Both the position numbers and the translations under genes were made by a program. Below the pieces are notes generated by a model. That model had not been told where the DNA came from and did not search any database. It saw only the letters and a program-made list of their open reading frames with translations. A stretch of DNA of 64,000 nucleotides from Basidiobolus meristosporus CBS 931.73 (Eukaryota; Basidiobolomycota; Basidiobolomycetes; Basidiobolales; Basidiobolaceae): assembly GCA_002104905.1 (NCBI GenBank), contig MCFE01000404.1, positions 16,931 to 80,930 of the forward strand, in the 5' to 3' direction. Positions 46,319-55,982 of the stretch are shown here, piece by piece (positions within the stretch are counted from its first letter, which is position 1; every line of letters begins with the position of its first letter).

Positions 46319-46817
46319 GCATCTACTTCCACCTAGCACAATATTTATTTATTATTAGAGTAGCTGATATCTAATATTTTGGAAAATAAACAATCTGATT
46401 GAAACCTTTAATCCTGTCTGCATCTAGTTGGAAATATCACAGGACAACAACACGAGCAAATAATCAAGAATTGTATACCTAGGCGCATCAACAATGATCA
46501 GGATGTAAGTAGATACTAGAGCAAGTTAGCCTAGTCAGTCATGATCCGTGGAGTTCACATAGCCAGTAATCATCAATATTGTTCTGGCGATCCACGAAGC
46601 TAGCCGGTATTGTTCTGGCGATCCACGAAGCTAGTCGGTATTGTTCTGGTGATCCATTATCAAGTGATTAATTTTGGTAAAAGAAGGTGCCACGGAGAAT
46701 ATTTCCAGCGGAGATTTTCATGGCAGTAACGATATATAAATTTTGATTCATGGCAGTAATGATGTATAAATCAGCAAAACCACCAGATTTATTTGCTTTC
46801 ATATCTCTGTATCCACG
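46319..46817. promoter_or_regulatory. Upstream region of the CHAP gene with two direct-repeat sets
   Basis: A 31-bp unit starting TATTGTTCTGGCGATCC occurs 2.6 times at 46577-46656. A 30-bp unit starting TTCATGGCAGTAA and carrying a TATATAAA or GTATAAAT box occurs twice at 46717-46772. The second TATA box is about 57 bp before the ATG. The repeats are seen directly; any role in expression is inference. Confidence 0.7.
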
Positions 46818-47285
46818 ATGCTGATTCTTCGCCTACTACTCATCCTCGGACTCGTGTTTTCAACCATGCAAGTTTCGGAGACCAACGGACAGAGGCCCAC
46901 AAACCCCTCGAAAAATCCCATGTATCTTGAGTTTCGTTTTAAGAATGGCCAGTGCACAGATTGGGCGGACGCCAGATACTTTCAATTAAGCGGATATCAT
47001 ACAGAGTGGTGGGGAGACGCGCGTGTATGGTCGTACAGAGCTGCAAGAACTAAGGGATGGGTTGTATCCAATACACCCAGAGTCCCATCCCTGATTGTAA
47101 TCCAACCATATGTCCAGAATGGCGGTGGCACCGGCCATGTAGCGGTGGTAGAGGCAGTGAACAAGGACGGTACAGTGCACACATCAAACTTCAACTGGAA
47201 AGTAGGTAGGAGAGGTGGGCCATACATCAAAACATATACTACGTTTAGAGTGGGACCTGGAGTCAAATTCATATGGCATCGCTAG
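46818..47285 (+). CDS. Secreted CHAP-domain amidase, bacterial-type
   Basis: The product is 155 aa with a signal peptide (LRLLLILGLVFSTMQV). The mature part is a CHAP domain: NGQCTDWADARYF holds the nucleophile Cys, then WWGDARVW. GTGHVAVVEAVNKDGTV holds the catalytic His, and TSNFNW gives the third polar residue. CHAP enzymes cut peptidoglycan stem peptides or cross-bridges and are chiefly bacterial and phage proteins. In a fungus this suggests lateral gain and use against bacteria. All key residues are present, so activity is plausible. No intron is seen, unlike most neighbouring genes, which fits transfer but does not prove it. Confidence 0.85.
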   Translation: MLILRLLLILGLVFSTMQVSETNGQRPTNPSKNPMYLEFRFKNGQCTDWADARYFQLSGYHTEWWGDARVWSYRAARTKGWVVSNTPRVPSLIVIQPYVQNGGGTGHVAVVEAVNKDGTVHTSNFNWKVGRRGGPYIKTYTTFRVGPGVKFIWHR

Positions 47286-47292
47286 GCCTTTT

Positions 47293-47395
47293 CATCAATA
47301 ATTATGATTCTTATTTAGCATTTTTCTCAATAATTATGATTCGTATTTAGCATTTTTTATCATTTATTATGGTTCGTGTTTAGCGTTTTTTATCG
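47293..47395 (+). repeat. 33-bp tandem repeat, three decayed copies
   Basis: The units share AATAATTATGATTCGTATTTAG and a T-run. They lie directly after the CHAP stop codon, within its 3' region. Confidence 0.85.
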
Positions 47396-47598
47396 TTGAC
47401 CATATGGCTCGCATCTTTATGAATAAATACTTTATTGTTACGTTGACTGGAATGGATGTCCTGCAAAATATATATTCAGTCATCTAAAGATATGCTCAGT
47501 CATTTTTATCAAGACAGAGGGCGCAATAGTAAATACGGTATATTCTATCTAATCAAGAATTACGACGCCATTCGCGGTGATGATATGTTTAGCGATGA

Positions 47599-48246
47599 TC
47601 AATCAAACGTTTGTAACTTGGCTATCAAGCCTGGGCTCCACTTTTCGAAACATTCGGATGAGCATATATGCTCAGCAGATTGATGAAAGCTGCTGATGTC
47701 TTGCTGAAGCGCCGACCGTAGGTTCTCAATCGATGCCGTGTCGTACTTGTGGCTCAGGATCTTTTCTGCTTCCTTCCACATATCCTCCTCGAAACCACTG
47801 CCCTCTTCGGTAAGGATTTGCAGCTTCTCCGCAACACCCAGGCGTGTTCTTGAAAGGACATCGTCGAGATAATAAATGATTGAACCCGGTGAGCCACACA
47901 CCTCTTCACAATAGTAATTGGGACAGCCTTCTAGCTCAGTACGATAGCACCTAGCATGATACTTGTCGAATATCCCGTGGTGCATGATGTTGTTGAGCTC
48001 GCGTAAAGCCTCATGGCGAATGCCCTCTACAGCACGGCTGATCACTTTCTCCAGCTCAGGGAACTCCTTGACTTGTGGGCTCATAGTAGATACTATGTTT
48101 TGCTCTAAGGAATGGAACTGCTCCATAATCACTGGTGTATATAACGAGGCGAACTCGTTATCCATGGCAATCTTGCACTCTTTCTCGCATGCCAAAACAC
48201 CAACTAGACAAAGGCTCACCAAACCAAGTAGATTCGAAAGTCTCAT
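47599..48246 (-). CDS. Secreted eight-cysteine protein, copy 3
   Basis: The product is 215 aa with a signal peptide (MRLSNLLGLVSLCLVGVLA, then CEKEC). The Met at 48246 was preferred over one at 48297 because a TATATA box lies near 48311. The eight cysteines sit as in the copies at 25761 and 36237 (CEKEC, HARCYRTELEGCPNYYCEEVC, CSSECFEKW). HHGIFDKYHARC and SPGSIIYYLDDVLSRTR are the best-kept blocks. The other two copies are 22 kb and 11 kb away, all on the minus strand with other genes between. This copy converges on the CHAP gene and closes a run of secreted proteins. Confidence 0.85.
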   Translation of the reverse strand: MRLSNLLGLVSLCLVGVLACEKECKIAMDNEFASLYTPVIMEQFHSLEQNIVSTMSPQVKEFPELEKVISRAVEGIRHEALRELNNIMHHGIFDKYHARCYRTELEGCPNYYCEEVCGSPGSIIYYLDDVLSRTRLGVAEKLQILTEEGSGFEEDMWKEAEKILSHKYDTASIENLRSALQQDISSFHQSAEHICSSECFEKWSPGLIAKLQTFD

Positions 48247-48628
48247 TGCTGTTAGTAAATCTAGAAAAACGGAGCAACGAAATGTGGGGACAAACATATT
48301 GCTGCACCCTTATATACAATACAGTCAACATTCCTTTAATCCCCTCCGAAATACTATGCAAACTCCTGAGACCAATGCTATATTTGCTTACAGATCCAGC
48401 AGGTCGGAAAAATTGGCTGGCACCATTCCCCCTGCCTCGGAGAATCCATGACAAGAAAATATATCGAGAGGCCAATTTATTGGGCATGAGTCTAAATGCT
48501 ACACTACATATCTACAAAGGAAGGGTGAGTAAATTTGGATGGAAGATAAAGCATTGGGGAGTAAATTGTGTTCAAATATTGCAGTGGCTAATGGCTGTAC
48601 AGTCACTTCTCCATGTCAATGGACAAGC
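48247..48628. other. Intergenic, holds TATA of the eight-cysteine gene
   Basis: TTATATACA near 48310 is about 65 bp upstream of the chosen ATG. Nothing else was seen. Confidence 0.5.
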
Positions 48629-49363
48629 TCAATCTGAGTTTTGAAGAACCCACGAAGCGATACGAGCTCCGGGGTCTGAGCGGCTTCTCAATCTACCCAA
48701 TCGATTCCGGATCAGATGGGGTAAACTTTTACATCTATATAAGCGCCGTTTGGTCTGTGAGAAAGAAGAAACGATCGAACTAGTGGTTGATCCGGTCCGC
48801 TCTCTAACTAGCTTCGGCTCCAAGGTAAGTGGATCAGTCTCGCTGCTGTGGGAGACTACCGTACTTGTCTCCTGGCTCCCGGCCTTAAGTAGGTGACGTC
48901 GGATCTCTTTGAATTGCTTTGCCTCGGCAAGGTTCAGTGGGGTGCATCCGTATTTGTCTTTGGTGTCGACCGAAGCTCCATAGCGAAGCAGAATTTCTAC
49001 AATCTCGAGGTCCCCCTTTGCTACAGCAAAATGGAGGGCTGAGGTGCCGTGGTAATTGGAGTTTTCTCGCAGTATATCGTTAGCGCCGGTGTAGTGTTTT
49101 GAGTAGCTCCGACAGTTGACATCCGCGCCTCTTTGAACCAAGTATTCAACAACTGCGGCGTTTCCGGTACAGCATGCAGCATGAATTGGCAACAGACCAT
49201 GTACAACTGAGTCAATTGGTTGCCCTTGGTCGAGGGCGAACTTTACAAGGCCAAGGTTACCAGAGGCTGCAGCCGAATGTAAGCCAAGGTTACGAAAACC
49301 TGGGACGGTTTGCTTGGTGTGTTTTTTTTGGAAGGGGGAGGTCGGTTTTGCGAGTAGATTCAT
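48629..49363 (-). CDS. Ankyrin-repeat protein
   Basis: This single exon encodes 244 aa. Four to five ankyrin repeats span residues 28-160: GLHSAAASGNLGLVKFALDQG, then LLPIHAACCTGNAAVVEYLV and SALHFAVAKGDLEIVEILL in register, with a longer insert before the third, then CTPLNLAEAKQFKEIRRHLL. The C-terminal 80 residues are Ser- and Arg-rich (TKRRLYRCKSLPHLIRNRLG) and look like a basic, regulated tail. It has no signal peptide or membrane helix, so it is probably a cytosolic adaptor. The binding partner cannot be told. Confidence 0.85.
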   Translation of the reverse strand: MNLLAKPTSPFQKKHTKQTVPGFRNLGLHSAAASGNLGLVKFALDQGQPIDSVVHGLLPIHAACCTGNAAVVEYLVQRGADVNCRSYSKHYTGANDILRENSNYHGTSALHFAVAKGDLEIVEILLRYGASVDTKDKYGCTPLNLAEAKQFKEIRRHLLKAGSQETSTVVSHSSETDPLTLEPKLVRERTGSTTSSIVSSFSQTKRRLYRCKSLPHLIRNRLGRLRSRSDPGARIASWVLQNSD

Positions 49364-49979
49364 TTTGATGGAGTCAATCCAAATCGGTAATGTGTTGTGA
49401 AAGGTTAAACTGGATCGCAGAGTGAAGTTGCACGAATACGACTGTGAATGAAATAATCTACAATACGAATCCGAATCATCCTAAGGAAACCACATCTTAA
49501 TATGAAATTTAAGGGTTCCCGAGCCAACGTGCGGTAATTTTTTTCCACAAACAGACTACTCCAGATCACCTGAAATGCGGTAATCCCAGCTGCCATGCAA
49601 AGATTCAGATGGAATCTTTTCCAAAATGGGTCATTAGCAATGTTTATTGGGTGTGGGGTTCGAATGCGGATTGGGATTCGAGCCAATGGCCAGAAGCCAG
49701 TGTTCTATATTGATTATTTATATAGGTGGTACACCAGGCCATCTCACAGCCAATGAATGCCTCGACAATGCCATTGTATGTTCCGAAATGTGATTCTTTT
49801 TGTTTTTACAAACATTCCCAATGGTGTCATAATTTTAGCGCGTGTAATCGCGCAGTCGATACACAGCCTAATGATCATGAGATGAATATTTGAGAGCGAC
49901 AATCACGTGATTCTATTTTTTCAGTCGAGTTCTTGACAGTTGGTGAATGTTCTCCTGAAACTAGCTCTTTGATACTGAA
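49364..49979. other. Divergent promoter region, ankyrin gene / KIN17
   Basis: A 93-codon minus frame (49405-49686) has no motif and lies where promoters are expected; it is not called. The rest is AT-rich. Confidence 0.5.
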
Positions 49980-50934
49980 ATGGGCAAAGGCGATTTTTTA
50001 ACACCGAAGGCGATCGCCAACAGGATCAAAGCCAAGGGCTTACAAAAGTTGAGATGGTATTGTCAGATGTGTCAAAAGCAATGCAGAGATGAAAACGGAT
50101 TTAAAGTAGGTACCTTTTTGTATACGCAGTCCTGTCGAACTTTAGCTGATCGTTATGTAGTGTCACTGTGCTTCGGAAAGTCATCAAAGACAAATGAAGC
50201 TTTTTGCTGAAAATCCCAAAAAGTACATGGAGAGTTTTTCTCAGGAATTCCTGAGTGAATTCCTCAAGGTCTTGTCTCACAGGTAAGGGATTCTATAACA
50301 TCCTATACCTGACCCGATCACTCAATCCAGTCTTTTAGGCACGGAACGAAGCGCACCTTTGCTAATCAAGTCTATCAAGAGCTAATCAGTGATAGAAATC
50401 ACTTGCACATGAACGCCACTAGATGGTCCTCCTTAACCGAATTTGTCGTATATCTCGGGAAAGAGGGTCTCTGTGAAGTAGACGAAACAGAAAGAGGCTG
50501 GTTTATTGCTTGGATCGACCGAAGTGCGAAAGCATTAGCTCGACAGGTAAGCGCCTAATGGTTGGGAGACGATTAATAGCGCTGCTTCTAACGTCTACTT
50601 TTAGGCTGCGATACAAAAGAAAGAGCGTACATCGATGAACGACGAGGAGCGCGAGAAGAAGCTTATCGCCGAACAAATCGCTCGCGCTAAAGTTCAAAAC
50701 CCAGAACCAGAGCCGCAGTTTACTGCTCTACAGCGGGAGAATGAAAATGAAAAGATCAAGTTGAACTTTACCATGAAAAAGACGATAAAAAAGCCTGAGG
50801 TTAAGAAAGGCGGTCTGAAAGCCTTGATCGGCGCATCCAAGAGTTCCACCAATTCGAAGCCGTTGATAGAGAAGCCCAAGAAGTTAACCGCATTGGAAGA
50901 GATCATTCTTAAGGAGACTCAACGATCCGGCTGA
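49980..50934 (+). CDS. KIN17: Kin17/Rts2 nucleic-acid-binding protein
   Basis: Four exons (49980-50105, 50161-50282, 50339-50546, 50605-50934) give 261 aa. The N-terminus MGKGDFLTPKAIANRIKAKG and the C2H2 zinc finger CQMCQKQCRDENGFK-CHCASESH, split by the first intron, are diagnostic of Kin17. The winged-helix domain (SEFLKVLSHRHGTKRTFANQ, NHLHMNATRWSSL) follows. The last part is Lys-rich with no C-terminal KOW/SH3-like domain, as in the shorter fungal orthologues. Kin17 is a nuclear protein linked to DNA repair, replication and the spliceosome. The model is complete and intact. Confidence 0.95.
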
Positions 50935-51897
50935 GCTGAAGAATAAATACCATCATGTTTGTGTCAGTAATCGAGAAGGAAGCTGAACCCTAGGTGACTT
51001 CAGCGAAATGGGATTCTGTTATGCTTGCACAGAATCCACATTTCAGGCTACTATGCTCAGTCACTATCTACCATATGCGGGTATTTCTTGTACAAAGGTA
51101 AACCTCAATGATATGACATACGTTGAAACGCATGTATACTAGCTGAAGAAATAAAATGTCCACAATTTCGATATCATGTGACTTATCACTCACACACTAC
51201 ATTAACTATACAGCCAAAGTCAATGTTGCAAAATGTTGGAGGGATTTGGTCCTACTTTGCACTCATGTTCGTTGCCAGGGATGATATTTGTTATGCCTTC
51301 TGTCTTGTTGATGCAAATATCCTTCCATAGTTCCAATATTCTAGAAAGGCAATTAGAAAGGCATATGCTGAAATATGGGAGTGGAGGTACAGGCAGTAGT
51401 TGCTCAATACAGAAAATCCATTATACTATATCATATCATATCAGAGGATACAGACATTGTATCAACCAGGTGTGTTAAGTGGATAGTCCTACCATTTCAA
51501 CAACGTAGAGGCTTTATCATAAAGGGCTGACTGCGAAATCCTTATTAAAGATCTCAGCAACGTATTACAAATTATACTTTTACCTCTAACCCTATGTAGG
51601 AGCAACACCAGTGATAGTTATGGTTTACTACGTAATCAAGTACTGTTCGTGTGTTACATGATTATTATTCATCTCATCGCCGAGTTAGTAAAGGATATCA
51701 AGTGCAATAATGTAGCTATATATACCCTGGCATATTGTGCTACAGGTAGGTGGGTAATTATAGTGTCGCTGCCGCCACACGGAGATCCTCGATGTATCAC
51801 TACACGATGTCAGTAACAGAGAAGCTTGTCGGTAACTTCCTAGAGCGTTTACACAGTATCAAAGTGGTTCATTTCGAAATGACTCAATGCAATAGCA
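50935..51897. other. Intergenic, no gene seen
   Basis: An AT-rich stretch of 960 bp marks the end of the intact gene block. No feature was recognised except a few poly(A)-like signals after KIN17. Confidence 0.5.
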
Positions 51898-52783
51898 TTG
51901 CCCTTGGCTGATTGCAGAACTGCGACAGCGTCCAAGTGCACAATGGATTCCTATTTCTCAACAGCTGCGATAGCCGCCAGAGGCAATATAAATACAGTGA
52001 GTGAGACGGGACTCATTCCATATACAATAGACTTCTCTTTTTTGACCATCGTCTCGACCGCACCCATCAGCGCCATTTCCGCCCAAAATATGTCCTACGG
52101 CAACTTTATCCATTCAGTCAATGCTACCTCCTTGGAGCATGTCACTGGTGGAGTCATCGCAGTTGATAAGAGCGGCAAGACTATCCAGGTGGAGAGCAAT
52201 GTCAGCGGGAGTCGGGCTACACAAATCGCCAGGAAGTATGGCGTGAGATTCTTCCCGCTTGGTAACAAGAAGTTTCTTATACCCGGCTTGATTGAGACCC
52301 ATATCCATACTGCACAGTATGTATTTACTGGATTGGGAATGGACTTGCAGCTGCTTGACTGGCTCAATATATTCACTTTCCCACGCGAGTCTCAATTCAA
52401 CAACACCAACTATGCCAAGAACGCATACAGCTGGGTAGTGGACCGAGTGATTCGAGGTGGTACCACAGGTGCCAGCTACTATGCTGAGATCCTCAACAAT
52501 ATTGTGGCAGCTAGAGGGCAGATTGCTTTTGTCGGGAAGGCTCACATGGATCGCAATTCCCCCAATTACCTTGCTGAAACCACTGACCAGAGTCTCAAGG
52601 ATACCAAGACATTCATCCAGTACGCGCTTGGGAAGAAGAACTCCCGCGTCACTTCCATTGTTACTCCCCGCTTTGTTCCATCCTGAACAAGTGAAGTAAT
52701 GAGGGGGCTTGGCAATTTTGCAGCCAAGTACAACGTTCCTATCCAGTCACATCTGAGTGAAATTTAGATGAAGTTGCGTGGTG
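51898..52783 (+). pseudogene. Guanine deaminase, truncated and mutated
   Basis: The readable protein runs from about MSYGNFIHSVNATSLEHV (52090; a real first exon may lie upstream) through FLIPGLIETHIHTAQY. That block carries the HxH zinc ligands of the amidohydrolase family. LGMDLQLLDWLNIFTFPRE follows, the guanine deaminase signature. A TGA at 52684 replaces the Cys expected after TPRFVPS. Reading goes on in the same frame to NVPIQSHLSE. One base is missing near 52760, after which NLDEVAWC follows. The gene then stops dead at a TTAGTGGG junction at 52784. About a third of the enzyme, including the later metal ligands, is gone. The intact enzyme turns guanine to xanthine. Confidence 0.85.
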
Positions 52784-53499
52784 TTAGTGGGAGGCAAGTC
52801 ATCATTGCAGTGAAATCCTTATTTTTGCAAAGTAGTTACAAAATAATCACTGAAGCTAAACAATACAGAAGCCAGCTAAGAGTTTTAAATCTCTTGAGTA
52901 AACAATACTAACTTGCACTTAGTTTCTTGGTTAATATTGGACCAGATTAAATGAAGTTCTTCTTGAGAGAAGTGGAAACTGAAGGGTTTTGGGGGAATCA
53001 CTAATTGCAAGTGACACTTGATCAACATAGTGAAAACTGCAGCAAAAGCCTGGAATCATGTTGTCAAGGAACAGGGTAAGGACTTTTGTGTTGCTCTGCT
53101 AAATTGCAAGAAGGTAGTCAAGGGCCACAACCTTGTGTTTTTCTGCTTTCAGCAACTTTGTAGGTAGCACCATAACAGGAGGAGAGTTGGCCAATATATG
53201 CCAACAGCAAGATTTGTGCAAGTGTTGCTGATAAAGCTTTTGTAGAAGTAGTGGATTACTGGATTGTTTGACCTCCACAAGGAAGAAAGCTATAGGGGGT
53301 ACTATGCAGATTTGAAACAGGTGGAATCCAAAAATCCCATTCAGTACATGCACAAAGGATTATTCAGGCAAATCAGGGACTATGGCCCTAATACAATAAT
53401 TGAGAAACTTCATTAAACAGTAGAATTTTGGTGGAGAGTGGAACAAGGTGGACATCAAACTAAAGTACAGGAAGTATACACTGTTTCAGAAGAAGGGAG
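52784..53499 (-). mobile_element. Telomere-associated LINE unit 0, lineage B, decayed
   Basis: The plus strand begins TTAGTGGGAGGC followed by a worn version of the tail shared by the other units (GCAGTGAAATCCTTATTT). On the minus strand a broken copy of the lineage B C-terminal region reads NGIFGFHLFQI and SCCWHILANSPPV. The unit ends near 53499, before a TTTAGGGG string. It is the oldest-looking unit of the array and lies directly against the cut guanine deaminase gene. Confidence 0.75.
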
Positions 53500-53712
53500 G
53501 TTTAGGGGTGTTTTATTCAAGAGAAAAGTGTAATAAAACTCTTGAATGGTTTAACTGAACTAAAGAGACAATTAAGTGCAGAATCTTAGAATTGTTAGAG
53601 AGTGGCAGAGATATTAGCAGAGAAATTCTGGTCTAATATTGGTGTTGTATATAGCTGGTTTTGGCTATAAAGGCAACAGAGCTGGTTTGCTATGCAGGCT
53701 AGGCTTGGTGTT
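53500..53712 (-). mobile_element. Antisense fragment of the gypsy element leader
   Basis: From about 53508 the minus strand matches the stretch downstream of the gypsy LTR at about 61560-61780 (for example AATTCTAAGATTCTGCAC and TTCAAGAGTTTTATTACAC). It begins after TTTAGGGG and ends at the next junction. No LTR or coding part is present in this fragment. Confidence 0.8.
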
Positions 53713-54382
53713 TGTAGGGGAGGGAAAGTCACCAAGTTGGTGAGGTCTTATTTGAGTCAAGAATTAATCTAAGTACAAATAAAGAAGCCAATTCAGAAGT
53801 CTAGAACCTCTCTAATAAGTAATTTAATTTATGTTTTGTTTCATCTCTAATGTTTGTTTCTATAAAGTAAAGCTCATCAGGGATAAATTTAAAATTCAAG
53901 GGTTTTGGGGGGAGTACAAATTGTAGATGTTTCTGATCAATACAATCCAAGACTGAAACCCAGCCTGGGATTAGGTGTAGTAGGAAAGGTGTGTGGACTT
54001 GTAAGTAGCTCTGCCACATAGATTTTAGATGGTCCTGTGCCAGTAGTCTTGGTTTCTCAGCTTTTTGAAGTTTTGAAGCAAGCTCTGTTACTACAGCAGA
54101 GCCAACCAGGGTGTGCCAGCAAGAAGATTTCAGGGAGGAGTTAGATTTAAGCCATTGTTTGATGGAAGGGTTATGTGATTTCAGAAGTTTGACTAGGAAG
54201 GAAGCACAAAGATAGACCATTTGGATTTGGTATGGGTAGAACCCAAAGGCTCCATTAGTTGCATGGATATAGGGAGATACTGGAAGATAAGGTACCAAGG
54301 ATCTGATACACTGATGGAGAAATTTATCCAGGCGGTGAAGTTCTCTGGAGGTTAGGGGTATAATGTGGAGACCAAATTCAAA
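53713..54382 (-). mobile_element. Telomere-associated LINE unit 1, lineage B, 5'-truncated
   Basis: It starts TGTAGGGGAGGG and then the common tail with hairpin TCACC/GGTGA. The minus strand encodes the C-terminal part of a LINE protein (LVPYLPVSPYIHATNGAFGF, SSCWHTLVGSAVV, WQSYLQVHTPFLLHLI), ending at 53801. The 5' cut lies at the next TTAGGGG (54383). Only the region after the reverse transcriptase is kept. Confidence 0.85.
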
Positions 54383-55286
54383 TTAGGGGAGGGAAAGTCA
54401 CCAAGGTAGGAGAAATCTTTATTTGATTTCAGACAAGTCTAACTGCAAATAAAGAAGCCAGCTGGGAATAGAAGATTCCCAAAGTAAACACTAAGTTGAA
54501 TACATATAAATCTAAGCTAAAGTTAAGGCAGTATCACAGAGTACACTGGAGTTCAGGCTCATAGGTGAGTGAAGTAGATAAGCTTGAGAGATGTAATAAT
54601 CTTTGAGGAAGTGGGTAACAGCAGGTGAAGGGGGGTTTTTGATAAGTGAAGTGAATCTTGAGAGCAGAGATTCCACTAATGAGAAGGTCTTGTAAGCTGG
54701 AGAATCAGGAAACTCTTCAAAGGCATGGTCAGTAGGTTCCCGGTAAAACTGGTCAGAGACATTTTGAGAGAATTCTTTAGCAATACTTTTGTCAAGTACT
54801 ACCTCTAGAGTGTGATGGTAGATAACTCTCATGTTAACAATCTTGGATAAATTGTAACCTTGTTGCTTGAGATACATCCTATGCTCAGATATAGGAATAA
54901 ACTCCATATTGGCAAAGTAGCAGACAGCGCAGTCAGTAGCAGGAGGCAAATCAGAGGTGGCAGGAAACTTTCTTTTAGTCTTGGGAGGAGCAGCAGGATG
55001 TCTTGAGGAAGCAGGAACAGACTTTTTGACAGCTTCAGAGTAGGAAGAGTGAGCAGGAGCAGATGATTCTTGGGGAGTCTTGTTGGCAGGAAGTGTTGGC
55101 ACAGGGACAATTTATTCTTGCAGATCAGAGAAGGCAGAATACAGCTTTTGAACTTGCTTCTTGAGTAGAGCATTTTCAGCCTCAACAAGTGCAAGCCTTT
55201 CCTCAAGGAAAGAAATCTGAAGGGAATGGAGTGAAGGCATAAGAAACAAGAAGAAGAGGGTAGGATGGGGTGGGTGGGTGGCAAAA
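54383..55286 (-). mobile_element. Telomere-associated unit 2, carrying an ORF1-like protein
   Basis: It starts TTAGGGGAGGG and carries the shared tail, with a one-base mismatch in the hairpin. The coding strand holds a coiled coil (LEERLALVEAENALLKKQVQ), a TAA at 55112, then in the same frame SSYSEAVKKSVPASSRH and an RRM-like stretch (YNLSKIVNMRVIYHHTLEV), ending at 54512. This looks like a LINE ORF1 protein joined directly to a LINE tail with no reverse transcriptase between. It is either a non-autonomous element or an internal-deletion copy. Confidence 0.7.
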
Positions 55287-55982
55287 TTAGCAGGGGGGAG
55301 ACAGTCACCAACAGGTGAAATCTTTATTTCAGTAGAAACAAAGAAGCCAGTGCTACTGTTGTAGCTTTGATACAATAGTGTGTAGCTGAGGGGAATTTGT
55401 AGGTAAGTTAATAAGAAGTGATGATAGCTCTTCAGTGCTCAAGACACTGTTCAGTGGGAAGGGGGGTAGCAAGAGAGGTAAGAAAGACTTGTGAACAACA
55501 TTAATGAGGGGAATGTGATAAGGATTGATATTCATCATAAAGGGAGTGTGCTGCTGCAGGTATTGCTGCCAAAGGTCTGTCAAGTACTTCAGGTAGGCCA
55601 GCTTGGGTTTTTCTGACTGCAGAATATAATGAGCAAATTTCTTGACTTCAGGATCTCCAAGTATAGTTCTCCAGCAGGAGCCAGTTGTAGTGTGGTGTGT
55701 TCTCTTCCAGGCCTTAATCATTGGGTTGTTGTAGTGGTGAAGTCTGAGATATAATCTGGTTCTAAGGTAGAGAAGTCTGATCTTATAGGGCATAAACCCA
55801 AAAGCACCAAGAATAGCATGTCTGTAGGGGCATTCAGGCAAATGAGGCACCAAGGAGGTAATGCACCATGCTGCAAACTTGTCAAGCTTAGTGCAGTCTC
55901 TAGAAGTAAGAGAGAGAAGTGGTAAGCCAAATTCCAGGACAGGGAAGACAAACTGCTTGAGTAGAAGGAGGCAGCTGGGAGC
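55287..55982 (-). mobile_element. Telomere-associated LINE unit 3, lineage A, 5'-truncated
   Basis: It begins TTAGCAGGGGGGAGAC and the lineage A tail (TCACC-AACA-GGTGA hairpin). The minus frame ending at 55353 gives the lineage A C-terminus (LVPHLPECPYRHAILGAFGF, SCWRTILGDPEVKKFAHYI). It is cut at 55983 where the next TTAGG begins. Confidence 0.85.

Noticed and set aside
49405-49686. 93-codon minus frame between the ankyrin gene and KIN17
   Set aside because: Lies where two divergent promoters are expected and shows no motif.
52684-52686. Guanine deaminase ending normally at this TGA
   Set aside because: Homologous sequence continues in frame (NVPIQSHLSE) and the protein would lack essential metal ligands.
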